Shown here one piece after another: positions 7,862 to 17,056 of a stretch of DNA of 64,000 nucleotides. A program made the position numbers and the translations under genes. Numbering within the stretch: the stretch's first letter is position 1; every line of letters starts with the position of its first letter. The notes under the pieces were generated by a model. That model had not been told where the DNA came from. It made no database searches and saw only the letters and a list, made by a program, of their open reading frames with translations. The stretch is from Candidatus Rifleibacteriota bacterium (GTDB lineage: Bacteria > Muiribacteriota > Ozemobacteria > Ozemobacterales > Ozemobacteraceae), in NCBI GenBank assembly GCA_015233565.1, contig JADFXM010000019.1:1-64000 (forward strand). The letters run 5' to 3'.

Positions 7862-10447
7862 GTGAATAAAAAGAGGATATGTGCCTTAATTGGATTTCTT
7901 TTCCTCATACTTCGTTCAGCCTCAGCCCTTGAAGTAAACATTGAAAAATCTACTTCCGGGCTTCCCTTCACGGGTATCGCAGCAGATGGAACCAGCACTT
8001 TGGAATTGGAAATCTCCGTTCCTGACAAAAATGGGAAGATTTTGATAAATAACCCTACTTTCGGTTTATTGAAAACTTCGGAAGGTAGAATTAATGCTTC
8101 CCAAAAATTGTCTCCCGATTCCGATGGAAAAATCAAGTTAATTTATCAACCCCCTGCTTATCTTTCAGACGACCAACTCACCTCCACAAATTGTGCCACC
8201 CCTTCCTGGAAAGCCCAAGAATGCCTTTCCTTTGAGTATATCCCAACTGTGGGACATAGCTTGAATTTTTCAAAGAAATTTGACCTGGTTCGCCCTCCAG
8301 CTCTTATGGTCCACGGGTTCACAGGAGGTCGACAAAGTTTGGCAAGCTTGTCAGCCTGGCTTCAAAGTCAGAAATTCGACACTCTCTTAGAGGAATATTA
8401 CAACAAAGAAACTTCAGATCGTTTCGATTCATCAATCGAAGCGCAAGCAGCAAAACTGGCAAAACACATAAAAACCGTTTTAAATACTTATAATCAGAGT
8501 GGAATAAAAATTGCCAAAGTGGATATTGTATCTCACAGCATGGGCGGACTAGTCTCAAGAACATATCTAAGACAATGGTCTGAAGATTATGAGCCACGGG
8601 TTAGAAAACTGATAATGATCGCAACCCCCAATCATGGTGTCCCATGGATTGAAAAAATTGTTGGGAATGTTTTAGCTCAATTTTTAGCCAAATACCATCA
8701 GGAAGCCGCCAATCAGCTGTTTTGCGGGAATCCCATTTTCAGATTTCTTAATAAGGGCGAAAGGTGGGGAAAACACGTAAACGGCCTGGTTCAATATGCA
8801 GTAATTGCTGGAGTACGTCATCGCTACCCCTATTGGGACGTAATGGGAAATGTCCTGGGAGATTTGTCGGCTGCTGCGGAAGATGATGGTGTTGTAACAA
8901 AAGACTCAGCAAGAATGAATGGAGTTCAATTTTTTTTACTGGGACAGATGGCTCACACATATGCGCCAGAACTTCAAAGAATGTTCCCGCAAGACGAACC
9001 AATGCCCAGAGCATCAAGGACAGCCGTTTTGGTAAAAAAATTGCTTTTACGCAATATTCCCTTTCTCCCACTCAAAAGCAGTGAAATGACCATAAAAAGA
9101 GGAGAAGGAGAAGTCTACTTCAAAAAAAGCTCTTTTGAGGAATGGCAAAGCATTGCATCCTATCCGGTTGATATTGAATGTTCCTTTGGAATGGTTAAAA
9201 CAGCTTCTGGAAGCGCTCTATTAAACTTTGCAATTAGAGGAAGCCACTGGTCATCTATAATGGTCCCTCCTGAAACTGAAATTCAAATAGCTTATGCTTC
9301 TCCGGAGTTAGTTCGAGTGTTTGTAAAAAAGGGGGAAGCAAGGTTTGTTTCAATCAAAAAGGATCAGGGTAGGTTTGAAATAGTCCTGGGGCAGGAAGGC
9401 AACGATTGGATGCAATTCGCACCCAGAGCAAGAATTGGGAATATAGATTCTGATTTTATTGTTTCAAATAAAGACGGTTGTAAAGTGTTTTCATTGGAAG
9501 GGAAACTTTCATTTCAATCTATCGCCGAAGACGGCTCCAAAAAGAACTTTTTGATCCCATCCGGCAAAGGACTGGAAACAACACTTAATGGAAAAATTAA
9601 GGAAATAAACACTTTTTCAGAGATCAGCGCTTTTGAAAACGATCTTTTCCGCGATCAAAAGCACGATCAAGAAAAATCAGATATTCCGGAAGAATTGGCA
9701 TCTCAGGGAAGCACCGTTTTTGAGGCCTCTGAGATTTCTCTTGTAGAAGCCGAAGTGGAAAAAAATCTTTCATCAGATTGGGCTACCAATAACAAAGGAG
9801 CAAAGCCACATGTTGCTATTATGTTAAATCCACAAGATAGCCCATCCACTCAAACAAAAATTTTCATTCGATTTGATCATTCAACTTTCCTAAACAAAAC
9901 CTCGTCAATTGCCAAAACTGTTTTGGAACTTTCTCCACTAAGCAATTCCGAAGGGGAAGGCTCTGTAGATATTTTTCCCGTCCTAACCCCTTGGAATGAT
10001 GACATTATCTGGAATACACAACCAATGATCGCCACCCTCTCTTTAAATCGATTTTCCCTTCCCAAAAAAGGGGATTTGAATCCCTTCCAAATAGACATCA
10101 CTCCACTTCTACAAAAATGGATAGAAGGTCAGATTCCCAATTATGGATTCGTGATAGTCCCGGTGAGAGAAGAGGGCAACTCCTTTGTAAGATTTTTTTG
10201 CTCGACAAATTATTCAAATTTAGAAAAAAATCCAAAAATTAGAGTCTTCTGGGATAGAGCGGATTCAAAGAAAAAGATTGATGAATCAATGAAATCAGAC
10301 ATCCAATACACGCTTTATGGAGAGCTATTGACTGCGAAGAAAGCTTATTATGACGCTGTCAACAGCTCTGCCCCTACCAAAGAAACCTTTTCCAAATACC
10401 AAACATATAAGAAAATTTATGATCAGTTTTACAACAAAAAACAATGA
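7862..10447 (+). CDS. Exported multidomain alpha/beta hydrolase with FecR-like and DNRLRE-like domains
   Basis: An 861-residue exported protein. Residues 1-22 are a signal peptide. Residues 25-130 resemble an Ig-like (invasin/BIG) domain. Residues 145-390 are a lipase-type alpha/beta hydrolase: the HGFTGG oxyanion motif (151-156), nucleophile S226 in SHSMGG, and ATPNHG (254-259) as in PGAP1/triacylglycerol-lipase relatives. About 405-590 is beta-rich and resembles a FecR-type domain. The C-terminus (about 630-805) resembles a DNRLRE domain, ending in the NYGFVIVP and FFCSTN strands. A short helical tail follows. The GTG start has AAGGAAA upstream. It may act on lipids or esters at the cell surface; the substrate is unknown. 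Confidence 0.8.
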   Translation: MNKKRICALIGFLFLILRSASALEVNIEKSTSGLPFTGIAADGTSTLELEISVPDKNGKILINNPTFGLLKTSEGRINASQKLSPDSDGKIKLIYQPPAYLSDDQLTSTNCATPSWKAQECLSFEYIPTVGHSLNFSKKFDLVRPPALMVHGFTGGRQSLASLSAWLQSQKFDTLLEEYYNKETSDRFDSSIEAQAAKLAKHIKTVLNTYNQSGIKIAKVDIVSHSMGGLVSRTYLRQWSEDYEPRVRKLIMIATPNHGVPWIEKIVGNVLAQFLAKYHQEAANQLFCGNPIFRFLNKGERWGKHVNGLVQYAVIAGVRHRYPYWDVMGNVLGDLSAAAEDDGVVTKDSARMNGVQFFLLGQMAHTYAPELQRMFPQDEPMPRASRTAVLVKKLLLRNIPFLPLKSSEMTIKRGEGEVYFKKSSFEEWQSIASYPVDIECSFGMVKTASGSALLNFAIRGSHWSSIMVPPETEIQIAYASPELVRVFVKKGEARFVSIKKDQGRFEIVLGQEGNDWMQFAPRARIGNIDSDFIVSNKDGCKVFSLEGKLSFQSIAEDGSKKNFLIPSGKGLETTLNGKIKEINTFSEISAFENDLFRDQKHDQEKSDIPEELASQGSTVFEASEISLVEAEVEKNLSSDWATNNKGAKPHVAIMLNPQDSPSTQTKIFIRFDHSTFLNKTSSIAKTVLELSPLSNSEGEGSVDIFPVLTPWNDDIIWNTQPMIATLSLNRFSLPKKGDLNPFQIDITPLLQKWIEGQIPNYGFVIVPVREEGNSFVRFFCSTNYSNLEKNPKIRVFWDRADSKKKIDESMKSDIQYTLYGELLTAKKAYYDAVNSSAPTKETFSKYQTYKKIYDQFYNKKQ

Positions 10448-10484
10448 TTCAGTCCCAAATTTGGTCTAAAAGATATGAAACATT

Positions 10485-10635
10485 GCGAATCAAATCCAAG
10501 CCCGACCTCGCGATAGATGATTACCACCGCTCATCCGAACTGTCGCTCGAACAGGAACGGGCTCTTCGCTGGCATCGACATTCGACGCACCTGCTGCGTA
10601 GGGCCCGTTCTGCACAACCCGGCATAGGCAACTAA
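10485..10635. other. GC-rich nested palindrome
   Basis: This patch is visibly richer in G+C than its surroundings. GAACGGGC (10555-10562) pairs with GCCCGTTC (10603-10610), and inside lies a second hairpin, ACGCA-CCTGC-TGCGT (10585-10599). It could fold as a branched RNA or cruciform. A 63-codon frame starting at 10444 crosses it, but the codons look arbitrary, so I do not call a gene. Confidence 0.4.
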
Positions 10636-10671
10636 TCCTTGGTGAGTAAAAAAACAAATTAGCGAAATAAT

Positions 10672-11352
10672 ATGAAATTTGAAAAACTTCACGATTGGAA
10701 CCTTTCGCTTCACGAGGCTGCAGAACTACAGGTTAACCTCAGAGAAAAACTAATTATTTTCGGGAATCCGGAAGTGAGATATATTGCCGGCATTGATTGC
10801 TCAACTCAGAAAGATTCAGACCAGATCTGGGCCGCTGCGGTTGTTTACGATCTCAACGAACAAAAGGCAATCGAGGTAAAAACTTTTCAAACCGTCGCAA
10901 CTTTCCCGTACATTTCAGGTTATTTATGTTTTAGGGAAGGCCCGGCAGTTTTGGGAGTCATCTCAAAGTTATCTGCTACTCCCGATATTTTTATGTTTGA
11001 TGGTCATGGAATTGCCCACCCTCGAGGTCTTGGAATTGCCTCCCATTTAGGCCTTTGGCTTGGACGTCCAAGTATTGGGTGCGCGAAGAGCAGATTGATT
11101 GGAAACGCACCGGAACCCGCGCAAAAGAAAGGCTCATTCCAAGCAATATATCTGAAAGAAAAACAACTGGGCATTCTACTTCGTACCAAAGACGGAATTA
11201 ACCCCATCTGGGTTTCGCCCGGTCATCTGATTGGAATCAACGAATCCGCAAATATTGTATTGAGATGTTGCAATAAATATCGAATTCCTGAGCCGACTCG
11301 ATTAGCCCATTTTGAGGTTAACAATTTTCGGAAAAAGAAAAAACCTTCCTGA
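10672..11352 (+). CDS. nfi: Endonuclease V (deoxyinosine 3' endonuclease)
   Basis: A DNA repair nuclease that cuts the second phosphodiester bond 3' of deoxyinosine and other deaminated bases. The 226-residue length is normal. All catalytic features align with Thermotoga EndoV: D42 in IAGIDCS, the wedge tyrosine Y80 in PYISGYL, E89 in CFREGP, D110 in FDGHGIAHPRGLGIASHLG, and a C-terminal H213. No insertions are seen. The gene stands alone on the plus strand, 36 nt downstream of the GC-rich palindrome patch. It is a housekeeping repair gene and its neighbours do not suggest a special role. Confidence 0.96.
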   Translation: MKFEKLHDWNLSLHEAAELQVNLREKLIIFGNPEVRYIAGIDCSTQKDSDQIWAAAVVYDLNEQKAIEVKTFQTVATFPYISGYLCFREGPAVLGVISKLSATPDIFMFDGHGIAHPRGLGIASHLGLWLGRPSIGCAKSRLIGNAPEPAQKKGSFQAIYLKEKQLGILLRTKDGINPIWVSPGHLIGINESANIVLRCCNKYRIPEPTRLAHFEVNNFRKKKKPS

Positions 11353-11748
11353 AAAAAGCTGGTAGAATAGAATCAGCGTTGAAATCTCAAGTTCAAGGAT
11401 TCAATAAAAGTACTTTGGATTTAAATACCATTGAGCTTCTTGCAAGATTGTATAAAATTTGCTCATCGGGCAAAAAGAAATTCCGGCTTGATGATCGTTG
11501 TGGTATTTTTCGCAAATTTGAATTTGCTAATTTTGCAAGAACCTCCATTTACTCAAAATTTTTACCCTGCATTTTGATGATTTTGGCTTTTTTAAGCCTA
11601 TTTACACCAGAATTTTTGAATCGATTTAAGTGGAAGAGTTCAAACCCAGCTATTTTTGAAAAATGGCCCAGGGAACATCTTAACTATTTTGGGGATATCG
11701 GGTAAAATGAATAAAGATTATTCGTTTTTCAACAACCAGGGAGACATT
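11353..11748. other. Intergenic DNA between nfi and the metallopeptidase gene
   Basis: About 396 bp, AT-rich. A 108-codon frame (11379-11705) has no ribosome site and no recognisable content, so it is not called. A 19-nt word at 11527-11545 repeats one at 109-127. Confidence 0.4.
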
Positions 11749-12711
11749 ATGAAAAAAACTTCAATCAGATTTCTGAATATTTTTTTTCTTTCAATATTAT
11801 TTGTTTTTTTTGCCGTTTGTTCATGGGCTGATGCCTCAAAGAAAAGCCAATCACGACCTGCTCCATTCGATGAAGGGTTGAATGTCAAAATTAAGTGGTT
11901 TGGACTAACCTCCACCGAAACAGCTGAACTTGATTTAGAAAATGACGCTGGTGTTGAAAAATTGGCCGGAATAAAAAAGGAAAATGGCACTGCAAATGAA
12001 GCCGGAATAAAATTTCAAACCGCTGATGATGTCCTTTACAACGGCTACAGAAAAATCAGAAGAACTTATAAGCTATCAATCATATATATGCGCCGATTTC
12101 TCCTCAACCTGAAAGTTCAGATTGCAAATGATTTCGGTGTCCATTTTGCGAAACCCATCCCTGCAACTCCAGCCACCGGAACCCCCAACATTGCTGAAAT
12201 AGTTAACTTAAAAGCGGAGATGTTTGCTAAGTTCGGAGTAAGAGCCCTCGACGGAGACGGAGCAACTTGGAGTAAAAGACAATTGGAAGAAGCCATAAAA
12301 GTGTTGCAAAAGCTACCCCCGGCATTTGTACAATGCACGAAAAACATTCAACGTGACGGAATGTTTCAAAGCGATAAAGTTCTCGGGTATGTAAAAATGG
12401 GCACCCCAACAGTGCATATTATGAACAGTGCTTGTATCGATGGCACCTTCCAGGGGACACTATGCCATGAAATGACCCACTGCTATCAAAGCAATAACCC
12501 GAAAATCACTTCCACCTGGAAAAACCAATTTTGGGCTGACGGAATTCCACAACCCCCATCGGTTACCCCTTACGGAGATAGCGAATATCTGGAAGATTTT
12601 GCTGAATCGGTAAGAATGTACTACATCAAGGGAGCGAAGATGAAAAAAACTCAACCAGAAAGATATGAATTCATTAAAACCAATGTCATGAATGGCCAGG
12701 AATTCGCTTAA
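11749..12711 (+). CDS. Secreted HExxH zinc metallopeptidase-like protein
   Basis: The protein is 320 residues from the ATG at 11749, chosen because GGGAGAC precedes it and it begins a classic signal peptide (residues 1-27, ending SWADA). The catalytic zinc motif is H240-E-M-T-H244, followed about 40 residues later by EDFAES (282-287), where a glutamate would be the third ligand as in gluzincins. The flanking cysteines (C239, C246) could form a disulfide. It should act outside the cytoplasm as a protease; no close family is recognised. The 3' end overlaps the convergent kinase gene by 26 bp. Confidence 0.78.
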   Translation: MKKTSIRFLNIFFLSILFVFFAVCSWADASKKSQSRPAPFDEGLNVKIKWFGLTSTETAELDLENDAGVEKLAGIKKENGTANEAGIKFQTADDVLYNGYRKIRRTYKLSIIYMRRFLLNLKVQIANDFGVHFAKPIPATPATGTPNIAEIVNLKAEMFAKFGVRALDGDGATWSKRQLEEAIKVLQKLPPAFVQCTKNIQRDGMFQSDKVLGYVKMGTPTVHIMNSACIDGTFQGTLCHEMTHCYQSNNPKITSTWKNQFWADGIPQPPSVTPYGDSEYLEDFAESVRMYYIKGAKMKKTQPERYEFIKTNVMNGQEFA

Positions 12712-13792
12712 TAGACAGCTCGACTTTAAATCCCTTTTCTTCCGGACTTGAAAAATTTGAATCGATTGAATATATTTCACAAATCGTTTTAACAATTGCT
12801 AAGCCTAACCCTAAACCTTGCTGCTCGAACTTTTTTCTTTCAAATTGGATATAAGGTCCGATTTGCCTGATTTGATCAGGAGTCATTCCACGACCCTGAT
12901 CTTCTACAGTTAAAATATATTGATTCCCGTTTACCTTTCCTGAGATTTTTACAGGTGATCCTTTTTTTGAAAATTTGATGGCGTTTTCAGTAAGTTCGAA
13001 TATGATCCTGTCCCAGCGTTTCTCAGAAATGGGTAGTTCAGCTTCTTCAAAACTTAAAATAAGATCTTCTCCTCTATCACAGGCATTTGCAATCTCTTTT
13101 ATAATTTTCTCTGATCGACTCATCAAGTCATGAAAGAAATCTATCTTTTGATGTGAAAAAGAAGCCCTGTCAGATAGAATAAAAGAAAGTTCCATAAACT
13201 CGTTCTGCCGCTGAACAAGCTTATTCAGCCTTTCCGCCGACTTTAAAATCATTCCTGCATAGTCAACAAGATCTTCAGAAGAAATTATCTCTCCTGCTTT
13301 TGCCGAAGATCTGATTATTTCAGCAAATCCCATGATTCCATTCAAGCAAGTTCTGAATTCGTGGGGAGACGATAATCCCAGACTTGCTTTCAATGTATCT
13401 AATGATTTCGCAATATCTTTCTTCCGTTCAATTCTTGAAGCCACAGAAGCAAGTAATTCTCCTCTTGCAAACGGCTTAACAATGTAATCATCCGCTCCTA
13501 ATGACATTCCACCCCTTACAAATTCCCGGGTCCCTTTGGCTGAAAGAAAAATGAAAGGAATTACCGCTGTCCTGGGATCTTTTCTTAATGCACGCAATAC
13601 TCCAAAACCATCCATTTCAGGCATCATTATGTCAGAAATTATGACATCAGGAACCATTTTTTGAGCTTTCTCAACACCGTCAGCTCCATTTGGAGATTTG
13701 CATACTGTATAACCACTAGATTCAAGTATATCTCCGATTAATTCCCTGATTTCTTCTTCATCTTCGATTACCAAAGCATTCCCTTTTTTCAT
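12686..13792 (-). CDS. Receiver-histidine kinase hybrid protein
   Basis: A 368-residue cytosolic protein. Residues 5-122 are a response-regulator receiver with phospho-acceptor D54 (SDIMMPEMDG) and the late lysine in DYIVKPF. It is followed by a DHp-like helix pair with the phosphoryl histidine in PHEFRTCLNGIMGF (about 148) and a HATPase domain with ELTENAIKFS (N box), EDQGRGM and GLGLGLAIVK (G boxes). It should be phosphorylated on its receiver and in turn control its own kinase domain. It is last in a five-gene signalling run. AAGGAAG precedes the ATG. Confidence 0.88.
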   Translation of the reverse strand: MKKGNALVIEDEEEIRELIGDILESSGYTVCKSPNGADGVEKAQKMVPDVIISDIMMPEMDGFGVLRALRKDPRTAVIPFIFLSAKGTREFVRGGMSLGADDYIVKPFARGELLASVASRIERKKDIAKSLDTLKASLGLSSPHEFRTCLNGIMGFAEIIRSSAKAGEIISSEDLVDYAGMILKSAERLNKLVQRQNEFMELSFILSDRASFSHQKIDFFHDLMSRSEKIIKEIANACDRGEDLILSFEEAELPISEKRWDRIIFELTENAIKFSKKGSPVKISGKVNGNQYILTVEDQGRGMTPDQIRQIGPYIQFERKKFEQQGLGLGLAIVKTICEIYSIDSNFSSPEEKGFKVELSIKRIPGHS

Positions 13793-13849
13793 TTTACTTC
13801 CTTCAATTTTTCAAAATTGATCTTATTCGCATTCTAATGGAAAACTATT

Positions 13850-15112
13850 TTATTCAAGCGGGATCAAAATAGTGAATTCCGAACCGGCTTTTGGAACACT
13901 TCTTAAAAGGATCAATCCACCGTGTTTTTCGACAGCTTTTTTAACAATTGCTAATCCCAAACCTGTTCCTTTTATCGTCCCGACATTCCCTCCTCGGAAA
14001 AAGGGTTCAAAAATTCTTTTTATTTCCGCCTCGGGAATTCCAATTCCTCTATCCCGAACAACAAATGTTAAAAACTGCCTATTTTCATAGCTTTCAGGAT
14101 TTAAAGTCAGATTGCCAAGGAAACAGAAGTTCTTTTCTTCCTTGGGTAATTTGTCGTTATCCAACTGCAAAGTATCAATAAAAACCGTCAAACTGACTTT
14201 AGCATCATTGGAAGAATATTTGAACGCATTTGCCAGCAGATTATTCAAAATCTTGACCATCAGACTTTCGTCCAACAACAATTCTTGTCTTGGATCTAAT
14301 GTACAGACAAACTCAATATTTCTATCCTGGAAACCATTCTTAGTTTCTTCAATAATTTTTTCACAAAAATCTTTTATTTTCACCTTTATCGGTTTAAAAA
14401 TCTGTTTTTCATCTTCAACTTTGTTCAACCAAAGAATTTCCTCAATAAGCTCATTGAGTCTTCCTACCGCTGTTTGAATGAAGAAAATATATTTTTTTGC
14501 TTTTTCGTTTTCCCCGATATAATCTTCAAGCATCTCAGCTGAAGATCTAATCGAAGTTAAAGGTGTCCTAAATTCATGGGAAACAACGGAAATAAATCGT
14601 GTTTTCATTCCACACACTTCTTTTTCCCTGGATAAAGCAATGCTTAAATTCTTCTCAATCTGTTTAAGCTCTTTAATGTTTTTTTCAAGAGCTTCTTCTT
14701 TTTCTTTTAAGTCCCATTGCAAAAACCACTCTTCAAAAGCTTTTTTTACAACATGAACAACCTCTTCCATAACCAGAGGTTTTCGAAGATAGTCAAAAGC
14801 TCCGAGTTTTAATGCTTGTATCGGAGCTTCTGTATCGTTCCGAGCGGTAATAAAAATAACTTTTGTGGGAGGGAATGTTTTCTTAACCTCTTTTAGCAGC
14901 TTTAATCCGTCCATCTCTGGCATAATAATATCGGAAAGTATAACCTGTGGCTCGCACTTTCTAATTTTTTCTAAGGCATCTTTGCCATTGATAGCCTGGT
15001 GAAGAATGATTTCAGGGGCAACGAGTGACAGATATTCTTGAATGAGGTTTCTCGCAAGTTCTTCATCATCAACAAGCAAGAGATGAGCCTTTTTGCCTTG
15101 ATTTGAGGGCAT
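13850..15112 (-). CDS. Receiver-histidine kinase hybrid protein
   Basis: A protein of about 420 residues from the ATG at 15112. An in-frame TTG twelve bases further up overlaps the GGAG ribosome site and is rejected. The N-terminal receiver has its acceptor aspartate at about residue 61 (SDIIMPEMDG) and the late lysine in DYLRKPL. A coiled linker (about 130-165) leads to a HisKA domain with the histidine in VVSHEFRTPLTSIRSS and a HATPase with LLANAFKYSS, RDRGIGIPEAE and GTGLGLAIVKK. No transmembrane segment and no DNA-binding domain. It starts 25 nt after the upstream kinase gene stops. Confidence 0.9.
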   Translation of the reverse strand: MPSNQGKKAHLLLVDDEELARNLIQEYLSLVAPEIILHQAINGKDALEKIRKCEPQVILSDIIMPEMDGLKLLKEVKKTFPPTKVIFITARNDTEAPIQALKLGAFDYLRKPLVMEEVVHVVKKAFEEWFLQWDLKEKEEALEKNIKELKQIEKNLSIALSREKEVCGMKTRFISVVSHEFRTPLTSIRSSAEMLEDYIGENEKAKKYIFFIQTAVGRLNELIEEILWLNKVEDEKQIFKPIKVKIKDFCEKIIEETKNGFQDRNIEFVCTLDPRQELLLDESLMVKILNNLLANAFKYSSNDAKVSLTVFIDTLQLDNDKLPKEEKNFCFLGNLTLNPESYENRQFLTFVVRDRGIGIPEAEIKRIFEPFFRGGNVGTIKGTGLGLAIVKKAVEKHGGLILLRSVPKAGSEFTILIPLE

Positions 15113-15136
15113 TAATATCTCCAAAAAAATGATTTT

Positions 15137-17038
15137 TCAGACAATCTTTCGCTTTAGAAACAACAAAACATCTGTTCCTTTTCCATATTCAGATTTTATC
15201 AAAATTCTTCCACCAAAGTCATTAATAATTTGTTGGGAAATGGGCAATCCAAGCCCGGTTCCTTTTCCAGGAGGTTTGGTAGTAAAGAAAGGAAGGAATA
15301 TTTTGGGAAGCACTTCACTTGGAATCCCCGAACCATTGTCTTTAATGGTTATCAACACTTCCTCAGGAGTTTTATCAAAAATAATCTCAATTGTTTTGAC
15401 AGAAATTTTTTCCAATCCCTCGAAAGAATTTCGAGCATTAAGCAAAAGGTTTAAAATGACCTGTGTAAGCTTATTCTTAGTTGCATAGCATTCAAGAGAT
15501 TCAGACAAATTTAGAAGCTTTATGTGTATTCCGCTATCTCTCAACTGCATTCCAAGCATATCTAAAGCGGTATTTACAGCAATTCTAGCATTTAAAGTTC
15601 CGATTTTTTCGGTTTCTTTTCTGGAAAAATTTCGAAGAGTTTCAATAACAACTCCTGCCCGTTCGACATTTTCATAAATCACTTTTATTTGTTTAATCAA
15701 TTCAGAGTTCGGACTTTCAGCTTTTTCAAGTAATTTTTCAGCAATTTGAGCAGTAATAAAAATATGATTCAAGGGTTGATTGATTTCATGAGCAATTCCT
15801 GATGCCAATTCACCTATTGCTGCAAGCTTTTCTGACTGCAAGAGTTGTTCACGACTTTCCTTAAGTTCTTTTTCGGCTTCCCTCAATGCAGTAATATCTG
15901 TGAAACAGCCTATCGTTAAAGTAACTTTACCAGTAGTGTCTTTAAATGGAGAGCAGGAAAACAAAAAGTCTTTTCTTATCCCACCTATCTCCTTGCTTAG
16001 CTCAACTAATTGTTTCTCCTGGCCTGAAAAAATTTTCTCAACTGGGCACCCGTTTTTCGAGCACTCCCGAAAAGCCAGAATCTCGCAACAACTTTTCCCC
16101 TGGTAGTTCTTTTTATTCACACCAAACATTTCCGAAAAGGCCCTGTTTCCTTTAACAATGTCATTCTTCTGGTTAATTAAACAAATTCCAAGGCTAATCC
16201 CATTGAAAATTTGGTTAATTTCTGAATGAGCTGATAATAAGTCACTCTCCGCTTTTTTAACCTCAGTAAAATCACGACAAACAATTGCAACCCCCACAAC
16301 ATTCCCTTCACTGGTTTTGACAGGTGAAAGTGAGATCAAAAGTGTCAACTCGGTTCCAGAGAAATGTTTTATCGATGCCAGAAAAGCATCTGCCTTTTCT
16401 CCCACCAATGCTTTACTGAAACGGTCATTAAAAAGCTGAACAGAATCGTTGATAAAGAAGGAAGTAAAATCCCGTCCTTCGGTCTCTTCCAATCCTAACC
16501 CTAACATTTTTCTGGCACCCTCATTCCAACTAACAATTTTCCCATCTTTTGTTTCACTAATTATTGCACTTTCTGAAGATTCAATAATTGCACTCAAATA
16601 GGCTATTCTTTCACGAGCTAAAATTTCCTCAGTAATATCTTTAACTGCTCCAACAATCTTTACACTCTTCTTTCTCTTTCCACTCAATTCGGAAACGGCT
16701 TTATCACGAAGCCATTTCAATTTTCCTTCTTTCGTAATTATTCTGAATTCAACAGTTGAAGAGTGTCCAGCTAATAGTTTTCTTCTGTGCTCTTCAATTT
16801 TCGTTTCATATTCTTCAAGAAGTATGCTATCCCATCCAATGGAATCAATTTCCTGAAGGGAAAATCCCGTAAGCTCTTCCATACCCCCAGCTGTCCATTC
16901 ACGTTCCGTTGTTCCATCGCTTCCAATAACAAACGAATATGAAAAATCCAAAACCAAGCTGAAAATTTTTCTGTATCGCTCTTGTCTTTTCTTACGAAGT
17001 CTTTCCAGCAGACCTCCCTTAAAATGAGTTGGATTCAT
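15137..17038 (-). CDS. Cytosolic three-PAS sensor histidine kinase
   Basis: A 633-residue kinase with no membrane segments. Three PAS domains occupy roughly residues 20-145, 150-270 and 275-395. The third carries a cysteine cluster (CCEIL, then CSKNGC) of the type seen in PAS domains that may bind metal or sense redox. The kinase core has the histidine in GIAHEINQPLNH, the N box LLLNARNSF, and DNGSGIPSE with GKGTGLGLPISQQ. It should autophosphorylate in response to a cytosolic small-molecule or redox cue. AAAGGA lies upstream of the ATG. It sits between two other signalling genes with gaps of 18 and 24 nt. Confidence 0.9.
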   Translation of the reverse strand: MNPTHFKGGLLERLRKKRQERYRKIFSLVLDFSYSFVIGSDGTTEREWTAGGMEELTGFSLQEIDSIGWDSILLEEYETKIEEHRRKLLAGHSSTVEFRIITKEGKLKWLRDKAVSELSGKRKKSVKIVGAVKDITEEILARERIAYLSAIIESSESAIISETKDGKIVSWNEGARKMLGLGLEETEGRDFTSFFINDSVQLFNDRFSKALVGEKADAFLASIKHFSGTELTLLISLSPVKTSEGNVVGVAIVCRDFTEVKKAESDLLSAHSEINQIFNGISLGICLINQKNDIVKGNRAFSEMFGVNKKNYQGKSCCEILAFRECSKNGCPVEKIFSGQEKQLVELSKEIGGIRKDFLFSCSPFKDTTGKVTLTIGCFTDITALREAEKELKESREQLLQSEKLAAIGELASGIAHEINQPLNHIFITAQIAEKLLEKAESPNSELIKQIKVIYENVERAGVVIETLRNFSRKETEKIGTLNARIAVNTALDMLGMQLRDSGIHIKLLNLSESLECYATKNKLTQVILNLLLNARNSFEGLEKISVKTIEIIFDKTPEEVLITIKDNGSGIPSEVLPKIFLPFFTTKPPGKGTGLGLPISQQIINDFGGRILIKSEYGKGTDVLLFLKRKIV

Positions 17039-17056
17039 TTCAAAGTCCTTTAGACA

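Noticed and set aside
10444-10635. 63-codon frame overlapping the end of the lipase-like gene
   Set aside because: ATGA overlap is tempting, but it crosses a GC-rich palindrome and has no recognisable content.
10500-10635. Possible integron attC site
   Set aside because: The required RYYYAAC/GTTRRRY core pair is not present and no integrase or cassette array is nearby.
11379-11705. 108-codon frame with a hydrophobic stretch
   Set aside because: No ribosome site, and it overlaps the leader of the metallopeptidase gene.
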